Part shown: positions 40,707 through 50,014 of the stretch, one piece after another
Layout of the letters: the number at the start of each line of letters is the position of its first letter
How positions within the stretch are numbered: position 1 is the first letter of the stretch
Source of the DNA: Candidatus Methanoperedens sp.
Lineage (GTDB): Archaea; Halobacteriota; Methanosarcinia; Methanosarcinales; Methanoperedenaceae
DNA length: 64,000 nucleotides
Assembly: GCA_012026795.1 (NCBI GenBank)
Contig: VEPM01000001.1
Span: 186,001-250,000 of the forward strand
Direction: 5' to 3'
The notes under the pieces: generated by a model
Told to the model about the DNA's origin: nothing
The model's input: only the letters and a program-made list of their open reading frames with translations
Databases searched by the model: none
Program-made: the position numbers and the translations under genes

Positions 40707-41707
40707 ACAAGAAAGCCAAATATACAATTTTAGCAGTTGTAATTTTAATTGCAATAAGCGTATATTTTATTTCCCAAAGAGAAATAGAGCCGCCACCTGC
40801 GATTCTTAGTATAGGTGGGAAAGAGCAGGTTTCGGGGATAGGCAGCTATTGCTGGAAAGAGACCTTAAGAGCCCTCTGTGTAGACATGATAGGCATCCCG
40901 ACAGCGCAGGAACCGCTTGTTGCAGGTTCACCTTTTACAGCACATATAAGCTTGCCTGTCCAGGAGTCACCTTATGATCTTTATGACCTGCGGCTTTATA
41001 TCACCCGGGCTAAGGGCGAAGATGAACTTAACTTTAGCGGGCGCGGCTGGCGCTGGTGGAAAGCCAGGGGAGAAAAGAATTTTACTCTACCCCTTGAGCA
41101 TGAGCAGGATATTAAGCTATCGCTTGAGCCCGGGCTTTACGTTCTGAATATAGATGCATGGTGGAAGGATATAGGTTCAGCAAGCTACGGCTTCCTTGTA
41201 GAAGTGAAAGCTAATGGCACGGGTGTTATTCCTGCAACAGAACAGCAAAGATCAGACAATGTTAGTGTATTACCTGCTCCTTTCTTTCCAATGCAAAAGG
41301 AGCCTGCTACGAGTTATATGCAGGCGTTATTATCTGATAAACCAGAAGAGTTAATAATTAAAGATGGCTGTCTCCGTGCAGGTGGTTATTTACTGGTATG
41401 GCCATCTGGTTTTTCAGTAAACACCGGAGATGGAAGAATCCAGATCACTGATGATAACGGCCATCCTGTAATGCGTGTTGGAGATAAAATCAAACTTGGC
41501 GGAGGTGAAATGCCCGGTGAACGTATAGCACAATATTCTTCAGAGTTGCCGAACGATCGTTGTTCTGGATCTTACTGGATTGTCGGAGAGGTGATAACAG
41601 TCGATAAATCCACTTCACTGGCGGCTACTACGCCTGCTTTGAAATCTGCTCCTTCGCAATATTTTCCGGGTCAGGCTTTTGATGAAGGTGCAGGGAATCT
41701 TACTTAG
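40703..41707 (+). CDS. Membrane-anchored secreted protein of unknown function
   Basis: A 334-residue protein with an N-terminal anchor (YTILAVVILIAISVYFI), a first domain resembling an emp24-like or lipoprotein beta-sandwich and a second domain with LIIKDGCLRAGGYLLVWPSG near residue 215, reminiscent of small beta-barrel domains seen in secreted archaeal proteins. Cysteines at about 50, 59, 220 and 290 could form disulfides. Its end overlaps the convergent hydrolase gene by 8 bp. Confidence 0.6.
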   Translation: MNKKAKYTILAVVILIAISVYFISQREIEPPPAILSIGGKEQVSGIGSYCWKETLRALCVDMIGIPTAQEPLVAGSPFTAHISLPVQESPYDLYDLRLYITRAKGEDELNFSGRGWRWWKARGEKNFTLPLEHEQDIKLSLEPGLYVLNIDAWWKDIGSASYGFLVEVKANGTGVIPATEQQRSDNVSVLPAPFFPMQKEPATSYMQALLSDKPEELIIKDGCLRAGGYLLVWPSGFSVNTGDGRIQITDDNGHPVMRVGDKIKLGGGEMPGERIAQYSSELPNDRCSGSYWIVGEVITVDKSTSLAATTPALKSAPSQYFPGQAFDEGAGNLT

Positions 41708-42530
41708 AAAAAAATTCCACTAAAAGTTCGCTTACTATCTCAGGTTGGTCTTCCTGCAGAAAATGGCTGCACTCCGGGATTGCCCTGATATGGGCATTCG
41801 GGAGTTCATTTTTTATCCGAATCATTTCAGGCGCAAGCCAGATGTCATTTTCACCATAAAGAATAAAAATAGGAACTTCCAGGGCCGGAAGTCTCTGTAT
41901 CACTTCATTCAGTTCATTAAGTTTTGTATCATTAAATGCCTTTTGAAGTGCTTTTTGTGCATCTATGTGTTTAAACGGCGCCTGGTATGCTTCTATAAGT
42001 TCCTTTGTTAATGCTTCTTTATTTGATATGCCTAATTTTATTGTTGTGGCTACTCCCCATGGTGTGGCGAACAATTTATCGACACCCGGTATCCTTGTTG
42101 CAAGAAACAATAGAGCCATAAAAAACGGGAGTCTGGGATGAAGAAAGGTGTTCAGGATCGCCAGGCGTTCAAGCTTTTCGGGATTTCTTACAGCCCAGAG
42201 CATGCCAATAGGCCCTCCAAAATCGTGAACTACCAATGCAGTTTTGTTAAGTCCAAGCCCATCCAGGAATTCGCCAAGGATCTTCGATTGGTTATCGAGG
42301 GAATATATGATATCCAGTGGCTTATCCGACCGGCCATAACCGATGAGATCAGGCGCAATCACCCGCCGCGTCTTTGCAAGAGAAGGTATGATATTGCGCC
42401 AGAGATAGGAGGAGGTGGGCCAGCCGTGTAGAAGCACTACCGGGCTTCCTTTTCCGGATTCAAGATAAAAAATATCCAATCCATTTACGTTAATGGTCTT
42501 ACCATTGATTTCGATCTTGCCTGCCATCAT
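41700..42530 (-). CDS. Alpha/beta-hydrolase, haloalkane dehalogenase/epoxide hydrolase-like
   Basis: About 276 residues with the alpha/beta-hydrolase fold: oxyanion block LLHGWPTSS, nucleophile elbow VVHDFGGPIG, acid region YGENDIWL and catalytic His in PECSHFL. The nucleophile position is Asp rather than Ser, which is the type seen in haloalkane dehalogenases and epoxide hydrolases. The frame is open upstream to 42605, but GGTGATG just before the ATGATG at 42530-42527 points to a start there. The substrate is unknown. Confidence 0.8.
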   Translation of the reverse strand: MMAGKIEINGKTINVNGLDIFYLESGKGSPVVLLHGWPTSSYLWRNIIPSLAKTRRVIAPDLIGYGRSDKPLDIIYSLDNQSKILGEFLDGLGLNKTALVVHDFGGPIGMLWAVRNPEKLERLAILNTFLHPRLPFFMALLFLATRIPGVDKLFATPWGVATTIKLGISNKEALTKELIEAYQAPFKHIDAQKALQKAFNDTKLNELNEVIQRLPALEVPIFILYGENDIWLAPEMIRIKNELPNAHIRAIPECSHFLQEDQPEIVSELLVEFFSK

Positions 42531-42630
42531 TACATCACCCATGCGAGAATAAAAATGCCCGTAATAACCATATAATATGCAGCCGTATATATACCATTCA
42601 GGCACTGCGAATATAAGCTATCCAGGATTT

Positions 42631-42807
42631 TCACCTATTATATACTTTGTCAGGTTGCCATGAAAATTCTTTTCCCAAAATCATTCTTTTCGCTCTCTTT
42701 ATTTCCAAAAATCCATTTTTTTGATAAACAGGATATCCCGAATCAGTTGCGATCAATGAAACGGTTTCAATACCAATATTTTTTAAATGCTCCAATCTGA
42801 CAATTTC
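42631..42807 (-). pseudogene. Remnant of a GNAT acetyltransferase C-terminus
   Basis: Read on the reverse strand, this stretch encodes VRLEHLKNIGIETVSLIATD followed by SGYPVYQKNGF and a tail to a stop at 42631. This is the last beta-alpha unit of a GNAT acetyltransferase, including the usual YxKxGF end. No start or acetyl-CoA loop is found upstream, because the transglutaminase-like gene occupies that DNA in another frame and overlaps by 25 bp. It looks like a truncated leftover. Confidence 0.6.
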
Positions 42808-43397
42808 GGATTTATGATCTCTACATCAGGTAAATTATTGTAAACCTCTAAATAAGTTTTTGATTTGATTAATATATTAACAACCTCGACAAGTGGTTCA
42901 GCCCATATTTCCGGCAAGTCTGCCTCAAGCTTGGAATTTGCCAAGAATGCCAGCTTCTCAACAGGAGGGCAAAACCGGGCGTCAACGCCAGGTTTATTAC
43001 CACGAGCATCAATCCGGTACCATCCAAACTCCTCCAGATAAACTGCGTTTAGACCATGGAGACAATAAGGAGATCCGTTTCCTTCGAGACTTAGCCTCTG
43101 GTAGCATAAGCCTGCTGGAATACCATTGGCACGAAGTAAAGCAGCAAGAAGATGGCTTTTTGCGTAGCAATAACCTGTTTTGTGCACCAGGACATCAGAT
43201 GCCTTACAAGTGACAGGATCCAATTTATGATCATAGCTATGTTTGATATTGTCTCTAACCCATTCAAAACAGTTCTTAGCAATATCTTGTTGTGAATCAC
43301 ATTTGTCAGAAAGGAGTGCCGCCAAGTCTTTAATTAATGTGTCATGCCAATTAATAATTGCTGTCGATGCTAAATATTTATACATTCTTGAAATCAT
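42783..43397 (-). CDS. Transglutaminase-like (papain-fold) protein
   Basis: A 204-residue protein with the transglutaminase-core triad: Cys in KTGYCYAKSHLLAALLRANG (about residue 77), His in YCLHGLNAVYL and Asp in WYRIDARG. Such domains act as cysteine proteases or amidases in bacteria and archaea. No signal peptide is seen, so it is probably cytoplasmic. The C-terminus overlaps a GNAT remnant, suggesting a recombination point. Confidence 0.78.
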   Translation of the reverse strand: MISRMYKYLASTAIINWHDTLIKDLAALLSDKCDSQQDIAKNCFEWVRDNIKHSYDHKLDPVTCKASDVLVHKTGYCYAKSHLLAALLRANGIPAGLCYQRLSLEGNGSPYCLHGLNAVYLEEFGWYRIDARGNKPGVDARFCPPVEKLAFLANSKLEADLPEIWAEPLVEVVNILIKSKTYLEVYNNLPDVEIINPKLSDWSI

Positions 43398-43454
43398 TAT
43401 GGATTTAAAAGGGCGGTTCTTTATTATATTTTTTCTTTTTCCTGTCCAGAAGTG

Positions 43455-43575
43455 AAAGGCTAACGGTTTCGGTTAGAAGAAGTTCGATGATGGCGAATTT
43501 GGACAACGCGATTGAGAAAAGATAGGCTCTTTTCTCAAATCCTTATGATTTGGGCGGCGAGCTCTTCGCATGTCC
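43455..43575 (+). other. Hairpin-rich interval, candidate structured RNA
   Basis: In the gap 43398-43658 three hairpins follow one another: CTAAC/GTTAG (43460-43476), a perfect 10-bp stem TTGAGAAAAG/CTTTTCTCAA with a 7-nt loop (43512-43538), and GCGA/TCGC (43557-43569). The interval is richer in G+C than its flanks and has no reading frame of note. It could be a small RNA or a regulatory leader of the QueG-like gene. Confidence 0.35.
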
Positions 43576-43658
43576 TTTTTTCATAATAATATCTGTAGTT
43601 GTCAGCAACATTTAAGTGCATACGGACATTTACTATTTAAAATAGAGCAGGAAGGACC

Positions 43659-44390
43659 ATGTTAATTAAAAGTAATAAGAATTTGAATCAGCAACTACAC
43701 AATTTAGCATCTATTAATGGAATTGATCATTTTGGTGTTGCCGATCTTTCACAAGCCCATACGGCTATACTTGAACAGGGTGGTAGCTTCATAGCCGGCT
43801 TTCCTTTCTCCATCTCTATTGGGATATCCCTGCTTAATCCAATTGTCGATCTTTTGCCACAGCGAAATGAAAAAGCGGTGAGAGTAATTTACCGTCATAA
43901 CGCTTATGATATAGTGAATTTACGACTGGATATTGCAGCCTCAATTATTAGTGTTCATCTCCAAAAATCCGGGTTCAGGGCTTTACCGATTCCTTCCTCA
44001 AAGCGTGTAGATGATGAACGTATTTGTGCATCTTTCTCACATAAGCTGGGTGCTAATCTGGCCGGGCTGGGATGGATCGGAAAGAGTTGTTTGTTTATCA
44101 CGCCAGAATGCGGACCAAGAGTCCGTTGGGCAACTATACTGACTGATGCACCAATAGAATCCACTGGGAAGATACGGCAGGAACAATGCGGGGATTGCAG
44201 GGAGTGCATTGACATTTGCCCGACACATGCGATCACAGGGAGACTATTCAGGGCGAACGAACCACGGGAAGATAGATTTGATGCACGAAAGTGTGACCGG
44301 TATTTCGATTCAATGGAAGAAAAAAATGAGATAGCAGTATGCGGGATGTGTTTGTATGTGTGTCCATACGGAAGAAGACGGAAAATATGA
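43659..44390 (+). CDS. QueG-like iron-sulfur protein (epoxyqueuosine reductase-related)
   Basis: A 243-residue protein with the COG1600/QueG arrangement: a central region LAGLGWIGKSCLFITPECG, then two iron-sulfur motifs, CGDCRECIDICPTHA and a second set C-DRYFDSMEE-x-CGMCLYVCPYG. QueG reduces epoxyqueuosine to queuosine and is about 380 residues with a C-terminal helical repeat that is missing here. Archaeal relatives without a known job are common. Because queA and tgt lie in this window, a real role in queuosine synthesis should be considered. An AGGAAGG site precedes the ATG. Confidence 0.7.
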   Translation: MLIKSNKNLNQQLHNLASINGIDHFGVADLSQAHTAILEQGGSFIAGFPFSISIGISLLNPIVDLLPQRNEKAVRVIYRHNAYDIVNLRLDIAASIISVHLQKSGFRALPIPSSKRVDDERICASFSHKLGANLAGLGWIGKSCLFITPECGPRVRWATILTDAPIESTGKIRQEQCGDCRECIDICPTHAITGRLFRANEPREDRFDARKCDRYFDSMEEKNEIAVCGMCLYVCPYGRRRKI

Positions 44391-44434
44391 ATGGAAGTGA
44401 ACGAAGCGAAGGTCGGGGTGAAGCTTCTGGTAAA

Positions 44435-44764
44435 TTAAACTTTTTTCCAAAAATAGTAACAACTGGAGATTAAAAGAAATGTCATAACTGGATATAGAAA
44501 TGTTGCAAGTACTATTGCCAGTCTGTACCCCTCCGTCAAACTAACAAAAGTTAAAAGCCCAATGCTTAAAATCGCATTTAGCGCCGCGCCTGTACTCTGT
44601 GTTTTAGGGTAATATAAGAGTCCAAGCAAAACTAAGCCGACAAGAGCAGGTATGAAAATACTTAGCTCAAAAGAATAATTAATAAAGCGGTATACATCAA
44701 AAATCAACTGGATAAATACACCTGTTGTGAGAATATGCCAACTTTTAATATTTTTTAAGTTCAT
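44435..44764 (-). CDS. Small four-helix membrane protein
   Basis: About 109 residues with four hydrophobic segments and short loops. The ATG at 44764 overlaps the stop of the upstream DUF2867-like gene (ATGA), so the two are translationally coupled. No family is recognised beyond a generic small membrane protein. Confidence 0.55.
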   Translation of the reverse strand: MNLKNIKSWHILTTGVFIQLIFDVYRFINYSFELSIFIPALVGLVLLGLLYYPKTQSTGAALNAILSIGLLTFVSLTEGYRLAIVLATFLYPVMTFLLISSCYYFWKKV

Positions 44765-45384
44765 TTTGATAAAAGATATTCCTGCCATTGTGCCTTCATT
44801 GCTTTCATCATTGCCGGATAGACAATATAATGGCGAAAAGGTTCAATCACTTTTAGATATGCCTTTCCGTAAATCCCCCTGGGTTTGACATAAATGGCCA
44901 GCGTTGCAGTGTAGCAATTATCTGTTTTTTTAATCCAGCCAACATGGATGAGACCATGCACTGTATCATTGGAAAGTTCATGCAAACTCTCATTCTCAAA
45001 TAGATAGACAGATCTAAATTCCAGATCAGTATTATTTGCTTTGATATTCATTCCAATTTTACTATTTATAAGGTCATTGCTTTTTAATCGGCTCCTAACT
45101 GTCGTTTCATAACAGCCTGGTATAGGTAAGGTATTAATGTTATTGTCAAGGGGCAAAACCTTGTTTAGCCAGAATCGTATAGTAAAAAGAAAGCCGACTA
45201 ATGTTCTGTTATTTTGGATTTTATTAAATGCTTCAAAAGCAATTTTATAAAAGGACTGAAAATTCTCGGTTCTGGAATTAGTTGCGCAGATCGGGATTTC
45301 CCAGACATCCCATAAAGTAAAATCATTTGCAATTTTATTGACTTTCCATGGACGGGCAAAATGGACTTCTTTATTTATCATCAT
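44761..45384 (-). CDS. DUF2867-like protein
   Basis: A 207-residue protein beginning MMINKEVHFARPWKVNKIAN. The region with FRSVYLFENESLHELSNDTV and a C-terminal YLKVIEPFRHYIVYPAMM resembles DUF2867, a family of unknown function often fused to SDR-type proteins. AAGGAAAC lies before the ATG. It is divergent from the PadR gene, with an 90-bp promoter gap. Confidence 0.6.
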   Translation of the reverse strand: MMINKEVHFARPWKVNKIANDFTLWDVWEIPICATNSRTENFQSFYKIAFEAFNKIQNNRTLVGFLFTIRFWLNKVLPLDNNINTLPIPGCYETTVRSRLKSNDLINSKIGMNIKANNTDLEFRSVYLFENESLHELSNDTVHGLIHVGWIKKTDNCYTATLAIYVKPRGIYGKAYLKVIEPFRHYIVYPAMMKAMKAQWQEYLLSK

Positions 45385-45452
45385 AACAGTTTCCTTTTAA
45401 TATGGTGATCTTCAACATATTTTTTTCTTTCATAACTTGCAGAAAGAAAAGA

Positions 45453-45460
45453 TTTATATA
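45453..45460 (+). promoter_or_regulatory. TATA element of the PadR-like gene
   Basis: TTTATATA is centred about 26 bases before the ATG at 45483. That is the normal distance to an archaeal transcription start, so the message probably begins at or next to this codon and is leaderless. Confidence 0.5.
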
Positions 45461-45482
45461 CAATAGTCCACCTATGAACTAT

Positions 45483-46040
45483 ATGGATGGTAGAATTGCC
45501 AATGTAGAGGTAGCACTACTTGAAATAATCAAGGAGAAGAATGAAACCAGTGGTTATGAGGTTAGAAGAATTATTGAAGAAAGAGGTTATAAAGAATGGG
45601 CCAATATAGGCAAAACTTCAATTTATGTCGGAATTAAGAAATTGGAGAAAAAAGGCCTTATTACAGTAAATTCTTTGCAAAAGAAAAAAGGTAAAGGACC
45701 TCTTCCTAACAAAATCAATCTCACTAAATTGGGTGAAAAAGTTGTAGTTGAGGAAATTAAAAAAGCATTATTATCACAAAAAAATCTTCCTTTATATTAT
45801 CTTGGTATTGCAGGGATCAGGTTAATCAATAAAGATAGTGCCTTAGAAATATTAAAGCGAAGAGAAATATCTAATCTGAAAATTATTGAAAAAATAAATG
45901 AGATTTTTAAGGGAAAAGGCGGCGACAGTTTACCTTTGGAGGCAAAAGCTTTGTTTGAACATCCAATATCACTTATAAAATCAGACAATCAATTTCTTAT
46001 GAAATTTATCAAAGAACTAAAGGATGAAAAGAATGGATAA
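45483..46040 (+). CDS. PadR-family transcription regulator
   Basis: About 185 residues. The N-terminal winged helix has VEVALLEIIKEKNETSGYEV, the PadR pattern, and a wing with KKKGKGPLPNKINLTKLGEK. A C-terminal helical domain follows (dimerisation). The ATG at 45483 is preferred because of the TATA spacing; another at 45474 is possible. It is followed, after an interval with a GGAGGT site, by a small membrane protein that it may control. Confidence 0.75.
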   Translation: MDGRIANVEVALLEIIKEKNETSGYEVRRIIEERGYKEWANIGKTSIYVGIKKLEKKGLITVNSLQKKKGKGPLPNKINLTKLGEKVVVEEIKKALLSQKNLPLYYLGIAGIRLINKDSALEILKRREISNLKIIEKINEIFKGKGGDSLPLEAKALFEHPISLIKSDNQFLMKFIKELKDEKNG

Positions 46041-46078
46041 AGCGTATTTGAGTATAGTAATAAAGGAGGTAAAAAAAT

Positions 46079-46459
46079 ATGAATAAATATGTTAAAAATG
46101 TTTTGTATGGTTTTCTGGCATGGCTTATACCTTTTGTAGCTTCGTTCTTTTTTTATTCCAGGGAAGGAAAATTGACCATTGATATATTTTTATTCAAGTC
46201 AATTATGATCATAGTCGGCTCCTTTTCTGCTGCAATCTTGTTAATTTCTTATTTTAGAAATGTCAATGTTGATTATTTAAAAGAAGGAATAATAGTAGGA
46301 GTGGTGTGGTTTGGTATTAATATTGTATTGGACTTATTGATATTGATTCCCATGTCAGGTATGTCTATCACGGATTATTTCATGCAAATAGGATTAAGGT
46401 ATCTTGCAATCCCGGCAATGAGTATTGCTGTTGGAACTGCTTTGGAAAATAAGAAATAA
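46079..46459 (+). CDS. Small four-helix membrane protein behind a PadR regulator
   Basis: A 126-residue protein with four hydrophobic helices and short charged loops. GGAGGT at 46065-46070 precedes the ATG. The gene starts 38 bp after the PadR gene, which suggests one transcript. Pairs of a PadR-type regulator and a small membrane protein are common in archaea. The job of this one is unknown. Confidence 0.6.
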   Translation: MNKYVKNVLYGFLAWLIPFVASFFFYSREGKLTIDIFLFKSIMIIVGSFSAAILLISYFRNVNVDYLKEGIIVGVVWFGINIVLDLLILIPMSGMSITDYFMQIGLRYLAIPAMSIAVGTALENKK

Positions 46460-46516
46460 GGTGGATTGGGACAATATCACAACAAGAGTGCCCGGATTGA
46501 TTCATTTCAATAAAAG

Positions 46517-47197
46517 TTACCTCTTTATTAATGCAAGCTTCTGCCCACTCTGATACGCCTGTTCTCTAATTGATATATGTTGTTTCATCATATTCTCCAC
46601 TTCCGGTTCAGGGATATTGAAATTTGATGCAAAATCTAATAGTGTTTTCTTATCTGCATTAATCTGCCCGGGAAACATTAAACCTCCTGCTACCAGTTCC
46701 GAAACAACAGCCCCACCGTTCCCGCACCTGAATGCAGCATTCTTCAGGAATTCCAGCGTCTCCATTGCCATTTTAATATCCGGATTTCCGCAGGCTGCAA
46801 TAACAACACTATTCCTCTTACCCGGGATACGGCATTTTATTTCCGGGGGATTTTTTCCCGGTGTAATAATGAACTGGGAAAATAGCCTGTCAAATAAATT
46901 CTTGAACTGCCCGGGAACGTGCCTGATATATACCGGAGATGCCAGCACAATCCCATCAGCTTCTGCTATTTTATTGATTATCATGGCAAGATCATCATCA
47001 GAATCCTCATTAGTTATCTTGCAAACACCATTTTGCCTGCATTCCATACACCCGGTACAAAATGCAAGATTCAGGTCGGCGATGTTTATTTTTTCAACTG
47101 CTGCTCCTTTGGAAACTGCTCCTTGCAATACCATGTCCGTCAAAAGGTCGGTACTGCTGCCTTTCCTTGGACTGCCTACAATTCCTAATATCTTCAT
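46517..47197 (-). CDS. Iron-sulfur flavoprotein (NADPH-dependent FMN reductase family)
   Basis: A 226-residue protein of the Isf type known from methanogens. The flavodoxin-like start KILGIVGSPRKGSSTDLL binds FMN phosphate. The compact cysteine motif CTGCMECRQNGVC near residue 47 (CxxCxxCx5C) should hold a [4Fe-4S] cluster. SPVYIRHVPGQFKNLFDRL is the second FMN-binding block. Isf proteins are linked to oxidative-stress electron transfer. It is divergent from a PadR gene that itself has N-terminal cysteines. Confidence 0.85.
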   Translation of the reverse strand: MKILGIVGSPRKGSSTDLLTDMVLQGAVSKGAAVEKINIADLNLAFCTGCMECRQNGVCKITNEDSDDDLAMIINKIAEADGIVLASPVYIRHVPGQFKNLFDRLFSQFIITPGKNPPEIKCRIPGKRNSVVIAACGNPDIKMAMETLEFLKNAAFRCGNGGAVVSELVAGGLMFPGQINADKKTLLDFASNFNIPEPEVENMMKQHISIREQAYQSGQKLALIKR

Positions 47198-47274
47198 ATT
47201 ATTCCTCTTTGAATTGACCCGTTAGGATCAGAAGTATAGTATACCCAATAATAATATTTAAATATATCGGATGT

Positions 47275-47284
47275 CCAATATTGG
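47275..47284 (+). promoter_or_regulatory. CCAATATTGG palindrome at the start of the cysteine-bearing PadR gene
   Basis: A perfect 10-bp palindrome lies 3 bases before the GTG start, and a second palindrome, ATATTTAAATAT (47254-47265), which also looks like a TATA box, precedes it. Both lie between the divergent regulator and flavoprotein genes. They are candidate operator and promoter for autoregulation. Confidence 0.4.
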
Positions 47285-47287
47285 CAT

Positions 47288-47638
47288 GTGACAGACGATA
47301 ATTGCCAGGAAGAGGCATGTGCACCGGAATCCTGTGATATGAGGGGAATGCTTTCGTTTTTGATAATGTGGTTTCTCTCGAAAAGACCCATGTATGGCGA
47401 GGAGATCGCGCAGGAACTTGAAAAAATGAAAGGAACAAAACCCACCCCAGGCACGATATATCCTGCACTAAAACATCTGCAGAATAATGGTCTCATAGTA
47501 TCACAGAAAGATGGGAGGAATGTCATCTATTCCCTCACAGAAAAAGGCACAATAACATCAAAAAAAGCATTTGAATATTTCTGCAATATGTTTGAACCCG
47601 TTTTCAAGGATTGTTTAAAGGCAAAAAATCTTAAATAA
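47288..47638 (+). CDS. PadR-family regulator with N-terminal cysteines
   Basis: A 116-residue winged-helix protein. The core MLSFLIMWFLSKRPMYGEEI, PTPGTIYPALKHLQNNGLI and the wing DGRNVIYSLTEKG are typical of PadR. The first 18 residues hold three cysteines (CQEEACAPESC), which are not typical and could bind a metal or sense redox state. The start is GTG at 47288. It faces an iron-sulfur flavoprotein gene across a 90-bp gap with palindromes. Confidence 0.78.
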   Translation: MTDDNCQEEACAPESCDMRGMLSFLIMWFLSKRPMYGEEIAQELEKMKGTKPTPGTIYPALKHLQNNGLIVSQKDGRNVIYSLTEKGTITSKKAFEYFCNMFEPVFKDCLKAKNLK

Positions 47639-47663
47639 AATAGGGATATACTCGTAAAATGAT

Positions 47664-48230
47664 TCAGGACTTCAAAACCGAATACATCTCACTGACACTT
47701 TTCATGACCTTGAATCCTTTATCAGTTATCATGTAATCCCCGCGCTCATGGCGCTGCAAGATCATCCCGCTGTCAAGCAATTTTTGTAAATGGAATAATA
47801 AATTTCCTCCTCGAAGCCCTGTAAGTTCCGAAAGGGAAGAAAAGGTTTTTGTTTCTATCTCTATCGCTTTTAAAATTTGAAGGCGCTGTTTATTGGATAA
47901 TGGTTCAAATACCTCCGCTATGAATTCTTCCGGAACAGGGGATGTCTCATGTTTTTGTTCTTCATTAGAACTATATATCCTGAGAGAACGCATTAAATTG
48001 ACCTGATTCCCAAAGAGGCCCTGTACCTGTGAAAAGCATTTCTCGCACTGCTTTGATGGTGCATTACTTCTCATTTCATTTAATTCGGACTGGGTTTTCA
48101 AAATAGCATCTTCAGGAACTTTTTCATTCTTTAATAGACCTGCATTCTTTTGCAGGAACCCTGTAAAGCTTGATTTACAGGTCTCCCGCATATCGCATTT
48201 TTTGACCATGTTGGTTTCAAGATCGAGCAT
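47664..48230 (-). CDS. ArsR-type winged-helix regulator with N-terminal cysteine region
   Basis: A 188-residue protein. The C-terminal half is an ArsR-like winged helix (EVFEPLSNKQRLQILKAIEI ... GGNLLFHLQKLLDSGMI ... GDYMITDKGFKVM). The N-terminal half has cysteines at about 12, 18, 62 and 65 (CDMRETC, CEKC) and is otherwise helical, which suggests a metal- or redox-responsive input domain. An AGGGAT site precedes the ATG. Its targets are unknown. Confidence 0.72.
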   Translation of the reverse strand: MLDLETNMVKKCDMRETCKSSFTGFLQKNAGLLKNEKVPEDAILKTQSELNEMRSNAPSKQCEKCFSQVQGLFGNQVNLMRSLRIYSSNEEQKHETSPVPEEFIAEVFEPLSNKQRLQILKAIEIETKTFSSLSELTGLRGGNLLFHLQKLLDSGMILQRHERGDYMITDKGFKVMKSVSEMYSVLKS

Positions 48231-48280
48231 CCGTGTATCCCTTAATAATTAATGACGGCATGAACAGCTGCCATACTTTT

Positions 48281-49882
<1,602 letters not shown>

Positions 49883-49929
49883 TCATTAAACTGGTTTCTA
49901 AAATAAGTATCGGGCAATTTCAGACATAG

Positions 49930-49958
49930 TTTATATATTATATTATATATTATATTAT
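49930..49958. promoter_or_regulatory. TATA-rich divergent promoter, kae1-bud32 / aIF1A
   Basis: A run of alternating TATATTATAT units lies between the two divergent genes, about 60-90 bases from kae1-bud32 and 60-85 from the aIF1A start. It offers TATA boxes in both directions. No specific operator is visible. Confidence 0.45.
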
Positions 49959-50014
49959 CAGTAACCTTTACATACAGCCAAGACAATAATGGGTATGAAT
50001 AAAGAGGTGTTAAA

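Noticed and set aside
42138-42431. Forward frame of 97 codons opposite the alpha/beta-hydrolase
   Set aside because: Shadow of a gene with a clear catalytic triad.
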